Assembly: GCF_001426265.1 (NCBI RefSeq)
Contig: NZ_LMDG01000001.1
Coordinates: forward strand, 502,450-566,449
From: Rhizobium sp. Root1220
GTDB lineage: Bacteria > Pseudomonadota > Alphaproteobacteria > Rhizobiales > Rhizobiaceae
Length of the DNA: 64,000 bases
Direction of reading: 5' to 3'
This document shows positions 18,537-27,634 of the stretch, piece by piece. A model generated the notes under the pieces. The model was given only the letters and a program-made list of their open reading frames with translations, did no database searches and was not told the DNA's origin. Position 1 is the stretch's first letter; every line of letters begins with the position of its first letter. Made by a program: the position numbers and the translations under genes.

Positions 18537-20129
18537 ATGTTGACCACTGGCCGCCGCCGATTGCTGGGCGCCGCACTTCTAACGGGGCTGATGTCCACCG
18601 CAAGCTTCAGCGCTGCGTTCGCAGAAACACCCGCGAACGCTCTTGTCGTTGCGCAGTCGATCGACGACGCCGTGAGCTTCGATCCTGCCGAAGGCTTCGA
18701 GCTGACAACAGTCCAGTCCTTCAATAACCTGTATCAGCGCCTGATCCAGTCGGACCGCACCGACGCGACCAAGATCATTCCGGGACTGGCAACGTCTTGG
18801 TCGGCTGGTTCTGACGGAAAGAGCTTGACCTTCAAACTCGACCCGAATGCAAAATTCTCGTCGGGCAACGCGCTTCGCCCCGAGGATGTCGTCTTTTCGC
18901 TTTCGCGTGCGGTCAAACTCAACAAGTCACCGGCGTTCATCCTGAACGAACTCGGCTGGAAGCCGGAAACGGTCGACAGTGCAGTCGAGAAAATCGACGG
19001 CAATACCGTCAAGCTGAGCTGGACGGCCGATGTCGGTCCGTCTTTCGCACTATCGCTACTGACTGCCCCGATCGCCTCGATCGTCGATGCGAAGGTCGTT
19101 GAGGCCGAGGTCAAGGACGGTGACTTCGGCAATGGCTGGCTGAAGACCAATTCTGCCGGCAGCGGCGCATTCACGATTGCCAGCTATACGCCGCACGAGG
19201 CACTGGTGCTGCAGGCGAACCCCGCAGCCAGCGACAAGCCGAAGCTGGAAACTGTCATCCTTCGCAACGTCCCTGACGTTGGCGCCCGCCGCCTGCTGGT
19301 CGAGCAGGGCGACGCCGACATCGCCCGTGGCTTGTCTGCCGACCAGATCGACGCGCTCAAGTCGAAGCCGGGCGTCAAGGTCCTGGCCGTTCCTTCGGCC
19401 CGCACCGACTACATCCTCATAAATTCGAAGGCCAATCCGACGCTGGGCAACCCTGCGTTCTGGGAGGCCGCGCGCTACCTCGTGGACTACAACGGCATCG
19501 CCACGGACCTGCTGCGCGGTCAGAGCCAAGTTCACCAGGCTTTCCTGCCTGTCGGCTTCCCAGGTGCGGTTACCGACACACCTTTCAAGCTCGATGTCGA
19601 CAAGGCGAAGAAAATCCTTGCCGATGCCGGCATCAAGACGCCGGTGAAGGTTCAGTTCATCGTCTTCAATGACCAGCCCTTCCTGTCGATTGCCCAGTCG
19701 CTGCAGTCGAGCTTCGAAAAGGCGGGGATCGAGCTGGACATCCAGCCGGGCGTCGCCAGCGAGATCTACGCCAAGGGCCGCTCTGGTCAATACGAGATGA
19801 CGCTACGCTACTGGATCCCGGATTATTTCGACCCGCATTCCAACGCCAGCGCTTTTGCGATCAACCGCGACAACTCGACCAACACGGCAGCGAAATATGC
19901 TGGCTGGGTGATCCCCGAGCTGACCGACGAGACCTTGGCTGCGGTCAAGGAACAGGATGCCGCAAAGCGCGTCGAGCTCTATCAGGACCTGCAAAAGAAA
20001 CTGCAGAAGAGCTCGCCTTTCGTTTTCATGCTTCAAGGCAGCGATCAGGTCGTGCTAAGCGACAAGGTCAAGAACTACGTTCAAGGCCTGAATGCCGATC
20101 AGGTCTATTACGACAAGGTGGAAAAATAA
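18537..20129 (+). CDS. ABC transporter substrate-binding protein, family 5
   Basis: 530 aa. The signal peptide ends after AAFAE (about residue 30). Family-5 features are present: the mature N-terminus reads SIDDAVSFDPAEGFE, then LVEQGDADIARGL and a C-terminal RYWIPDYFDPHSNASAF region. Such proteins bind peptides, opines, nickel chelates or glycosides. Nothing here fixes the ligand. The next gene starts at the base after its stop codon. Confidence 0.85.
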   Translation: MLTTGRRRLLGAALLTGLMSTASFSAAFAETPANALVVAQSIDDAVSFDPAEGFELTTVQSFNNLYQRLIQSDRTDATKIIPGLATSWSAGSDGKSLTFKLDPNAKFSSGNALRPEDVVFSLSRAVKLNKSPAFILNELGWKPETVDSAVEKIDGNTVKLSWTADVGPSFALSLLTAPIASIVDAKVVEAEVKDGDFGNGWLKTNSAGSGAFTIASYTPHEALVLQANPAASDKPKLETVILRNVPDVGARRLLVEQGDADIARGLSADQIDALKSKPGVKVLAVPSARTDYILINSKANPTLGNPAFWEAARYLVDYNGIATDLLRGQSQVHQAFLPVGFPGAVTDTPFKLDVDKAKKILADAGIKTPVKVQFIVFNDQPFLSIAQSLQSSFEKAGIELDIQPGVASEIYAKGRSGQYEMTLRYWIPDYFDPHSNASAFAINRDNSTNTAAKYAGWVIPELTDETLAAVKEQDAAKRVELYQDLQKKLQKSSPFVFMLQGSDQVVLSDKVKNYVQGLNADQVYYDKVEK

Positions 20130-21212
20130 GTGCAGGCTGCGGATATCCGCACGCAATCCGACATTGAAAACTCCCGTCAGCCGGCCGGCTGGCGGGGGTT
20201 TGCTTTGTTGTGGAGGCTGTCGCGCTGGCTCTGGTCCTTCGCGCTGACGCTGCTCGGACTTGCGATTGTGACCTTCGCGATGACGCGGCTGGCGCCGATA
20301 GATCCGGCGTTGCAACTGGTTGGCGATCATGCCAGCCGTTCCAGCTATGACGCTGCACGCCTGGTGCTCGGCCTCGACCAGCCGCTCCCGGTTCAGTTCT
20401 TGCGCTACCTGCAGGCAGCGCTGTCCGGCAATCTCGGCCAGTCGGTCTCCACAGGCCAGCCGGTCGCGCTCGACATCGCCCGCACTTTTCCCGCAACTGT
20501 TGAGCTGGCCACCGCAGCGATCATTCTCGGCGCCATCGTCGGACTTGCGCTCGGCATAGCCGCGGGCATGAAGCCGGGGACCTGGGTTGACGCAGTCTCG
20601 CGTGTTGTTTCGCTGTTCGGCTACTCCGTGCCGGTCTTCTGGCTTGGCCTGCTGATGCTGCTGCTCTTCTACGCCCGTCTGCATTGGGCGCCCGGCCCGG
20701 GTCGGCTGGATGTCGTATTCCAGTACACTGTCAAGCCTGTCACCGGTTTTGCCATCATCGACGCTTGGCTCTCGGGCAAAGCAGGCGCGGTTCGCGACGC
20801 GTTCGCGCATCTGGTGTTGCCGGCAACGGTATTGGCGCTCTATGCGCTTGCCGGCATCTCGCGGCTGACACGGGCCGCCATTCTCGCCGAACTTGGCCAG
20901 GAATATGTCACAATGGCACGTGCCAAGGGCGCCAGCCTCGGGCGCGTCGTCTTCGTCCACGTTCTGCCCAACATTTCGGGTGCGTTGATCACCGTCGTCG
21001 CGCTTGCATATGCGGGCCTGCTCGAAGGCGCCGTGCTTACCGAGACGGTCTTTGCCTGGCCCGGCATCGGGCGATATCTGACGACAGCGATGTTTGCCGG
21101 CGACATGCCGGCGATCCTCGGCGCGACGCTCGTTGTCGGCAGTTCCTTCGTGCTGCTGAATGCAATGACCGATCTGGTGGTCAGCACCATCCTAAAGGAT
21201 CGGGTGCGATGA
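20130..21212 (+). CDS. ABC transporter permease (DppB type)
   Basis: 360 aa with a GTG start directly after the preceding stop; AAGGTGG within that gene's 3' end serves as ribosome-binding site. Six membrane segments and the DppB-type motif RAAILAELGQEYVTMARAKGAS are present. The N-terminal extension of about 35 residues is longer than usual. The 3' end overlaps the next gene by 4 bases. Confidence 0.88.
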   Translation: MQAADIRTQSDIENSRQPAGWRGFALLWRLSRWLWSFALTLLGLAIVTFAMTRLAPIDPALQLVGDHASRSSYDAARLVLGLDQPLPVQFLRYLQAALSGNLGQSVSTGQPVALDIARTFPATVELATAAIILGAIVGLALGIAAGMKPGTWVDAVSRVVSLFGYSVPVFWLGLLMLLLFYARLHWAPGPGRLDVVFQYTVKPVTGFAIIDAWLSGKAGAVRDAFAHLVLPATVLALYALAGISRLTRAAILAELGQEYVTMARAKGASLGRVVFVHVLPNISGALITVVALAYAGLLEGAVLTETVFAWPGIGRYLTTAMFAGDMPAILGATLVVGSSFVLLNAMTDLVVSTILKDRVR

Positions 21213-22066
21213 GCCTCGCCGTTCAAACAGTCGTTCGACCGGCATCGATCTTGCGACGCATCTTTCGCTCCCCGACCTCGGCAACCGGTGCGCTTATCGT
21301 TCTTGTGGTGCTTGCCACAGCGCTGCTCGCACCCTTGATTGCCCCCTACGACCCCAACCTGCAGGAAACGGCGAACCGTCTTGCTGCCCCTAGCACACAG
21401 CATCTCCTCGGCACCGATGCATTCGGGCGCGATCTCCTGTCCCGCCTGCTTTACGGCACCCGGCCAACCCTGCTTCTGGTGGTCTTCGTCATCGTTCTGA
21501 TGGCGCCGATGGGTATATTCGTTGGCATTCTCGCCGGCTATTTCGGCGGTATCGTCGAACGCGTTCTGATGCGCCTCACCGACGTGGTCATGTCATTTCC
21601 GCGACTGCTGCTGGCCTTCGCTTTCGTCGCCATCATGGGCCCCGGGCTGCTCAATGGTGCGCTCGCGCTGTCGCTCACGAGTTGGCCTGCCTATGCGCGG
21701 CAGGCTCGGGTTGAGACTGCAGCGCTGAAACGCAGCGACTATCTAGCCGCCGCAGAGATGGTCGGCATCAGGGGCATCCGGCTGCTATGGGGACACGTTC
21801 TGCCGCTGGTTCTGCCGTCTTCCATCATCAGGCTGGCGCTCGATCTATCCGGCATCATCCTCGCCGCGGCCGGCCTCGGTTTCCTCGGTCTCGGCGTCAG
21901 GCCGCCGACTGCCGAATGGGGCTCGATGGTTGCGGAGGGGACACAGGTGATTTTCGATCAGTGGTGGATCGCCGCCGCACCCGGCTTCGCTATTCTCGTC
22001 ACGTCGCTCGGTTTCAATCTCGTTGCCGACGGCCTGCGCGACATTCTGGACCCTCGCCATGACTGA
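21209..22066 (+). CDS. ABC transporter permease (DppC type)
   Basis: 285 aa. The motif LLGTDAFGRDLLSRLLYGTR near residues 65-84 is the DppC/OppC signature, and GFLGLGVRPPTAEWGSM lies near the C-terminus. I chose the ATG at 21209 because it overlaps the upstream stop (ATGA) and starts just before the first membrane segment. The same frame is open further upstream, inside the previous gene. Confidence 0.9.
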   Translation: MSLAVQTVVRPASILRRIFRSPTSATGALIVLVVLATALLAPLIAPYDPNLQETANRLAAPSTQHLLGTDAFGRDLLSRLLYGTRPTLLLVVFVIVLMAPMGIFVGILAGYFGGIVERVLMRLTDVVMSFPRLLLAFAFVAIMGPGLLNGALALSLTSWPAYARQARVETAALKRSDYLAAAEMVGIRGIRLLWGHVLPLVLPSSIIRLALDLSGIILAAAGLGFLGLGVRPPTAEWGSMVAEGTQVIFDQWWIAAAPGFAILVTSLGFNLVADGLRDILDPRHD

Positions 22067-22892
22067 GCACCTCCTTGCTGTGGACGGCCTCACTATCGCC
22101 TTTCCGTCAGATGCCGGTCCGATCCAGGTGGTGAAGTCGATATCATTTACAATCGGGCGCGAAATCGTGGCGCTGGTTGGCGAATCGGGCTCGGGCAAGT
22201 CGATGACCGGCCGCGCTATCATGGGTCTGCTGCCGCGCCGCGCCGAGGTGACTGCAAACAGCCTTTCCTTGAATGGTGATGATCTGCTGCGACTGAAGCC
22301 CAGCGCGTGGAACCGCCTGCGCGGCAGCGGCATGGGCCTCATCCTCCAGGATCCGAAATTCTCGCTCAACCCCGCCCACCGCGTCGGCCGGCAGGTCGAA
22401 GAGACACTTCTGCTTCACAGTGAGCTTTCCGCGGCAGAGCGCCGTAACAGTGCGCTCGATATGCTGGAGAAGGTCGGCCTCGCCGATCCCGCGCGCGTCT
22501 ATGCCAGTTATCCTGCGGCCCTGTCGGGCGGCATGGGGCAGCGCGTCATGATCGCCGCCATGCTGATCAACCGGCCAAAGCTGATCATCGCCGACGAGCC
22601 GACATCCGCGCTGGATCAGGAACTGCAGGACCAGATCCTGACGTTGCTGCGTTCGTTGACTGAAGAATTCGGCACGTCATTGCTGCTCATCAGTCATGAC
22701 CTGCAGCAGGTGGCACGCTATGCCGATCGGGTTCTGGTCATGCGCCACGGCCAGATCGTCGACCGACTTGCGGCCACCAGCCTTGCCGATGCACAATCAG
22801 CCTACACAAGGGGCCTCTGGGCCGCTCGTCCCTCAGCCGCCACCTATGGATCTCGGCTTCCCACGCTCGGCGCTGCCGGAGGCACCGCATGA
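22059..22892 (+). CDS. ABC transporter ATPase (NikD/DppD type, short)
   Basis: 277 aa. Walker A GESGSGKSM, signature LSGGMGQRVMIAAML, Walker B LIIADEPTSALD. It is shorter than classical DppD (about 330 aa) and lacks the C-terminal oligopeptide domain, as in NikD-like proteins. The ATG at 22059 overlaps the permease stop by 8 bases. Pairs with the next ATPase. Confidence 0.9.
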   Translation: MTEHLLAVDGLTIAFPSDAGPIQVVKSISFTIGREIVALVGESGSGKSMTGRAIMGLLPRRAEVTANSLSLNGDDLLRLKPSAWNRLRGSGMGLILQDPKFSLNPAHRVGRQVEETLLLHSELSAAERRNSALDMLEKVGLADPARVYASYPAALSGGMGQRVMIAAMLINRPKLIIADEPTSALDQELQDQILTLLRSLTEEFGTSLLLISHDLQQVARYADRVLVMRHGQIVDRLAATSLADAQSAYTRGLWAARPSAATYGSRLPTLGAAGGTA

Positions 22893-23590
22893 GCGCGCTG
22901 TCGGTCGACAATCTCTCCATCGTCTTCAACGGCAAAGACGGAGGCTTCACGGCTGTCGATGCCATCAGTTTCGATGTCGCCGAAGGCGAGACCTTCGGGC
23001 TTCTCGGTCCGTCCGGCTGTGGCAAGACGACCGCGCTGCGCGCCGTCGCCGGTCTGAACCTTGACTGGAGCGGATCGATCAATGTGTTCGACACACCGCT
23101 GCGGCCCAACCGCAAGATAATCGGTCCGCTGCGTCGAGATATCCAGATGGTTTTTCAGGACCCCTACTCCTCGCTTCACCCACGCCACCGAATCCGGCGC
23201 ATTCTCGGTGAGCCGCTGACCGTCGCCAAAATCGAAGACGTCGAGGCGGCGGTGCTCGCCGCACTTGATCGGGTCGGGCTCAAGGCCGACATCGCCGGCC
23301 GCTATCCGCATCAACTGTCGGGTGGCCAGCGACAGCGCGTTGCGATTGCTCGCGCATTGCTGCTGAAGCCACGGCTGCTGCTCCTTGATGAGCCGACGTC
23401 GGCGCTCGACGTTTCGGTGCAGGCCGAGATTCTCAACCTGTTGAACGATTTGAAGCGCGATTGTGGCATGACGCTCGTGCTGGTTAGCCATGATCGCGGA
23501 GTGGTGGCTCACATGTGCGACCGGGCCGTCGAGATGAGCAAGGGAACCATCCGACATGCCCTCGCACGCTCAGATCTCGAAATTTACTAG
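22889..23590 (+). CDS. ABC transporter ATPase (NikE/DppF type, short)
   Basis: 233 aa. Walker A GPSGCGKTTALRA, signature [15 protein letters not shown], Walker B LLLLDEPTSALD, H-loop VSHDRG. It overlaps the preceding gene by 4 bases (ATGA). Like its partner it is short and lacks the extra C-terminal domain. Last gene of the five-gene importer operon. No terminator was recognised in the 286 bases that follow. Confidence 0.9.
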   Translation: MSALSVDNLSIVFNGKDGGFTAVDAISFDVAEGETFGLLGPSGCGKTTALRAVAGLNLDWSGSINVFDTPLRPNRKIIGPLRRDIQMVFQDPYSSLHPRHRIRRILGEPLTVAKIEDVEAAVLAALDRVGLKADIAGRYPHQLSGGQRQRVAIARALLLKPRLLLLDEPTSALDVSVQAEILNLLNDLKRDCGMTLVLVSHDRGVVAHMCDRAVEMSKGTIRHALARSDLEIY

Positions 23591-23876
23591 CGGCGTCCGG
23601 ATCATTTATCCCCTTTCTGATGCGCCGATTGCTCGCCCAGTCGCGAGTTGTTCAGCAACATATGGTCCAGCGGGACGCGGCGTGCTCTGCGTGGTGTCAA
23701 GCTCGTTATCTCCGATGCTCAAGAAGGCATCAAGGCTGACAACCGAATGACGAGACCATCTAGCTCGGTTTGGCTTCGCGAGACCCGGCCCGCATACCCA
23801 ACCAGCGCTTACTCCCCGGACCACTCATGCGTAATGGCAGGTGGCTATCCCGACCTGCGGGCTGTTCGATCACCAT

Positions 23877-24830
23877 TCACAATGTACGAATGGGGGCACC
23901 ATTCAGCCACGCGAGCAGGTTTTCCACCATGTCCCGGTAGAAGATCCCATAGGATTGCTCGGTCACGAAGCCGACGTGCGGCGTGCCGATCACGTTCGGG
24001 ATCGTCCGGAGCGGATGAGCTGACGGCAGTGGTTCGCGATCGAACACGTCCAAAGCGGCTCCAGCGATCGTCCCCGCTTGGAGGGCGGCGATAAGCGCGG
24101 CCTCATCGACGAGTGGTCCTCGCGAGGTGTTTACCAGCCAAGCGGAAGGCTTCATCATCATTAGTTCATTGTGCCCGATGACACCCCTTGTGCGCTCTGA
24201 CAGCACCAGATGAAGCGTTACCCAATCAGCTTGGCGAAGGAGTGCCTGTTTTTCGACGCGCCTGACCCCGGCGGCATTCGCCGCGTCGTCGGTGAGGTTC
24301 TGGCTCCACGCGATGACCTCCATCCCGAAGGCGAGGCCCACTTTGGCGATTTGTCGCCCGATACGCCCCAGGCCGATAATTCCGAGCGTGCTCCCTGAGA
24401 TATCCAGCCCTACGTTGGTTTGCCAGCCCCCGCTCCGAAAGGAGGCGACCTCTGTGGTGACGTGGCGCGCGGCCGCGAGGATGAGTGCCCAAGTCAATTC
24501 AGGAGCACCTGACCCATTCGCGCCGGTCGCCGACACCGTGATGCCGAGATCGTGTGCCGCTGAAAGGTCGATCGACGCATTGCGTGCTCCCGTCGAGGCG
24601 ATGAACCGGAGGTTCGGCAGGCGCTCGAGAATTCTTCTGGGCAGCGGAGTTCGCTCGCGCATAACGCACACGGCGTCGAACGGCAGGAGCCGTTCTGCGA
24701 TGCTTTCCTCGTCATCGAGATGGTCATTGAAGACTGTGACCTCCGCCCGGTCTTTCACTGGCGTCCAGTCGGCGCTTTTTATGGCGACTCCCTGAAAGTC
24801 GTCCAGCACTGCGATCCTCTTCGTCACCAT
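23877..24830 (-). CDS. D-2-hydroxyacid dehydrogenase family protein
   Basis: 317 aa from the ATG at 24830, which has AGAAGG upstream; an 18-codon longer start would overlap the preceding gene. The NAD-binding motif GLGRIGRQIA and the catalytic set are visible: Arg in NTSRGPLVDE, Glu in FDREPLP, His in GTPHVGFV. It reduces 2-oxoacids or oxidises D-2-hydroxyacids in the cytoplasm; the substrate is unknown. It follows the MDR oxidoreductase after 43 bases, so the two are probably co-transcribed. Confidence 0.85.
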   Translation of the reverse strand: MVTKRIAVLDDFQGVAIKSADWTPVKDRAEVTVFNDHLDDEESIAERLLPFDAVCVMRERTPLPRRILERLPNLRFIASTGARNASIDLSAAHDLGITVSATGANGSGAPELTWALILAAARHVTTEVASFRSGGWQTNVGLDISGSTLGIIGLGRIGRQIAKVGLAFGMEVIAWSQNLTDDAANAAGVRRVEKQALLRQADWVTLHLVLSERTRGVIGHNELMMMKPSAWLVNTSRGPLVDEAALIAALQAGTIAGAALDVFDREPLPSAHPLRTIPNVIGTPHVGFVTEQSYGIFYRDMVENLLAWLNGAPIRTL

Positions 24831-24873
24831 CTTGTTTACGACCTTCTTTCGTTCGCGAGTGGCGAGACCTCCG

Positions 24874-25896
24874 TCAGGCACCACTAGCGACCCTGACGAT
24901 GACCTTGCCGAAGCTCGCGCCCTTCAACATCCCTACGAAAGCCGCAGGTGCGTTTGCAAGCCCTTCCACAACGTCTTCACGATACCTGATCTCGCCAGCT
25001 GCGACCCGCGGCCCGATTTCATTCAGGAAGGTGTCAAAGTGCTCAGCCGCGAATTCGGTCTGGATGAAACCTCGCACAAGAACGCTTCTTCTAAGAATGA
25101 CGGACATCGTCGTCGGGAGGCGGTCGGCGTCTGTCTGTCCTGCCCCATTATACTGTGCAACGAGGCCACAGACCGGAACGCGAGCGAACTGGTTCAACCT
25201 TGGAAGCACCCCGTCCCAGACATGGCCACCGACGCTTTCGAAGTAGACGTCGATCCCCTGCGGGCAGGCGACATCTATGTCACTGGCAAAGTTCTTCGAG
25301 CGATGGTCTACGACCGCATCGAAGCCGAGCGCGTTTTTCACGAAGGCGCACTTGTCCGGCCCACCCGCAATCCCGACCGCCCTCGCCCCGGCGAGCCTTG
25401 CGAGCTGTCCGACCATCGACCCCACCGGTCCCGAAGCGGCGGCGACCGCGACTGTCTCGCCTGCCTTGGGTTGACCTATAAATTTGAGGCCGCTCCATGC
25501 GGTGAAGCCTGGCATACCAAGCACTCCGACCGCGGTAGTTATTGGGGCACCGTGCGTATCGACCTTCCGAAGGACATCGCCGTTGATGACCGCGCCAGTG
25601 CACCACCCGGTTCTTCCGCGGACGATCTCGCCCGGCGCGAACCCGTTATGTCTGGACTTGACCACCTCGCATATTGTCTCGCCTTCCATGATTCCGTCGA
25701 CCGGGACCGGCGCGGCGTAGGATTTGGCGTCGCTCATGCGCCCGCGCATATACGGGTCGAGCGAGAGATAGAGAACGCGTAGTGTAACGTCACCAGCGCC
25801 CGCATCCCTCAGATCCGTCTCCTCCTGTCGAAAATTCTCAGCGGAAGGTTCGGCGGTCGGTCTGCTTGCTAGCACGATGCGTTTAATCGTCGTCAT
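24874..25896 (-). CDS. Zinc-independent MDR family NADP-dependent oxidoreductase (CurA/PTGR-like)
   Basis: 340 aa from the ATG at 25896. Family landmarks: SLDPYMRGRMSD near residue 48, the nucleotide loop AAASGPVGSMVGQLA near residue 150, YFESVGG near 220 and GKVIVRV at the C-terminus. These enzymes reduce the double bond of enones with NADPH and lack the structural zinc cysteines. Physiological substrate unknown. The 123 bases upstream separate it from the sulfonate-type transporter operon on the same strand. Confidence 0.85.
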   Translation of the reverse strand: MTTIKRIVLASRPTAEPSAENFRQEETDLRDAGAGDVTLRVLYLSLDPYMRGRMSDAKSYAAPVPVDGIMEGETICEVVKSRHNGFAPGEIVRGRTGWCTGAVINGDVLRKVDTHGAPITTAVGVLGMPGFTAWSGLKFIGQPKAGETVAVAAASGPVGSMVGQLARLAGARAVGIAGGPDKCAFVKNALGFDAVVDHRSKNFASDIDVACPQGIDVYFESVGGHVWDGVLPRLNQFARVPVCGLVAQYNGAGQTDADRLPTTMSVILRRSVLVRGFIQTEFAAEHFDTFLNEIGPRVAAGEIRYREDVVEGLANAPAAFVGMLKGASFGKVIVRVASGA

Positions 25897-26019
25897 TGAG
25901 CGGCCCTCATTTGGTGTTTCGCGTGGCAGGGTTAGCCGCCTGCCGCCGCTGCGGGAGGCGCCCGGCAAACCGCCGACACCGTGCCCCGATCGATTACCAT
26001 AACGCGGTGACCGCAGCCG

Positions 26020-26787
26020 TCACTCCCGCCAACGCAGTAACCGGCGCTCGGCGACGCTGGCGAGCCGGTTGAACGTGAAGCCGACAAGGCCGAGTATGAT
26101 GACGCCGACCATAACGAGGGCCATATCGAAGCGCTCTCGGCCCGCGATGACAAGACCGCCGATGCCAGGGCCGACGGCCAGGAAATACTCCGCGCCGACA
26201 GTTGCCAGCCAAGAATAGATCAGGCCAAGGTGAATGCCGGTGGCAATCGAGGGGAGTGCGACCGGGAGATAGATGCGGCTGATCCTCTGCCAGGAGTTGA
26301 AACGAAGTGCGCGGCCGACTTCGACCAATTCGCGAGGCGCGTCCCGAATGCCATCGTAGGTGTTTAGCGCAATCGGAATGAATGCGGCGAGCGCAACAAA
26401 CACGATCTTCGCCTGTTCGCCGAATCCGAACCAGACCGAGATCAGCGGTATCCATGCGAGCAGCGAGATCTGCTTTATGCCATTGAAGGTCGGCATCACG
26501 AGCCGGTCGGCAATCCTGACCACGGCAAGCAGCGTCCCGAAACTGATGCCAAATGCGGCGCCGATCAGAAATCCTGCGATGTTGCGTAGCAGGCTCGCGC
26601 CCAGTTCACCGGCCAATCCGTTGTCGATGATCTCGTGCTTTGCCGTCATTATAACGTCCTCGATCGGCGGAAGGAAACGGATATCGACCAGACCAAAGCG
26701 GCTTGATGCTTCCCATAGGACCAGAAGTAGCAGCGGCAGCGTCAGGCCCCTACGGATGCGGACGGCGGTTGATGTCTGTTCTGTCAC
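26020..26787 (-). CDS. ABC transporter permease (SsuC/TauC type)
   Basis: 255 aa with a GTG start at 26787, chosen because GGAGG lies 7 bases upstream; an ATG at 26814 inside the preceding gene has no site. Six membrane segments and the EAA-like loop RDAPRELVEVGRALRFNSWQRI are present. It lies last in the minus-strand operon and forms a heterodimeric channel with the next permease. Confidence 0.88.
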   Translation of the reverse strand: MTEQTSTAVRIRRGLTLPLLLLVLWEASSRFGLVDIRFLPPIEDVIMTAKHEIIDNGLAGELGASLLRNIAGFLIGAAFGISFGTLLAVVRIADRLVMPTFNGIKQISLLAWIPLISVWFGFGEQAKIVFVALAAFIPIALNTYDGIRDAPRELVEVGRALRFNSWQRISRIYLPVALPSIATGIHLGLIYSWLATVGAEYFLAVGPGIGGLVIAGRERFDMALVMVGVIILGLVGFTFNRLASVAERRLLRWRE

Positions 26788-26789
26788 CG

Positions 26790-27611
26790 TCAGTCCTCCA
26801 CCTGTCGCTTCCAACGCCGGATCAGCACCTCGGAAGCTCCCAGTCCCCGATCCATTGCAAAGCCGATAATGCCGATGACGAGCATCGCGATGATCACGGT
26901 ATCCAGCCAGAACATCTGGCGGCCCCAGACCAGCAGATATCCCAACCCTTCAGAGGAGGCCAATAGCTCGACGCCGACGAGCGACGTCCACGCATGCGTC
27001 AATCCATAGCGGATGCCGGTAAAAATCGATGGCACCGCACTCGGGAGAATGATCAGGCGCAGCGTCTGCCAGCGGCTGAACCGCAGCGCCCTGCCGACTT
27101 CCAGATACTTGCCGGGAACGCTGCGAATGCCCGAAAACGTGTTGAGCGTGACCGGCACAAGCGCGCCCTTGGCGATAATGATGATCTTCAAGGTCTCCTC
27201 GATACCGACGAGGAGCATGAGCAACGGGATCCAGCCAAGGGTTGGAATCTGGGCAAATGCAAGGAAGATTGGCTTTAAGTAGTCCTCAAAGCGCCGGGAC
27301 AGGCCCATGGCGATTCCGAGGATCATGCCGAGAGCGGCACCGATCGCAAAGCCGATCACGACACGGCGCAAGCTGACACCGGCATGATAAAACAGTTCAC
27401 CCGTCGAAATCATCTGACGTCCGGTATCAACGACGTAGGCGGGTGGCGGAAGGATCTGTTCCGGCAGCCAGCCGCATGCCGACGCGATCCACCAAAGTGC
27501 GATGAGAGCGACCGGGAAGAGGAACGCCTCTCCCCGGAGCACCCAGCGAATGACTGCGTGCGACCAAGTCCGCCGCCGCACTTGTCCTTCGAACTCCAAG
27601 CTGATCGCCAT
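26790..27611 (-). CDS. ABC transporter permease (SsuC/TauC type)
   Basis: 273 aa. The N-terminal region includes ILPPPAYVV, typical of the family, and the EAA loop is SVPGKYLEVGRALRFSRWQT. Having two different SsuC-type permeases in one operon is less common than the single-permease homodimer of SsuABC. GGAAG upstream supports the ATG at 27611. Confidence 0.88.
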   Translation of the reverse strand: MAISLEFEGQVRRRTWSHAVIRWVLRGEAFLFPVALIALWWIASACGWLPEQILPPPAYVVDTGRQMISTGELFYHAGVSLRRVVIGFAIGAALGMILGIAMGLSRRFEDYLKPIFLAFAQIPTLGWIPLLMLLVGIEETLKIIIIAKGALVPVTLNTFSGIRSVPGKYLEVGRALRFSRWQTLRLIILPSAVPSIFTGIRYGLTHAWTSLVGVELLASSEGLGYLLVWGRQMFWLDTVIIAMLVIGIIGFAMDRGLGASEVLIRRWKRQVED

Positions 27612-27634
27612 GCCAGGTCTTCCAATCTGCCAGA

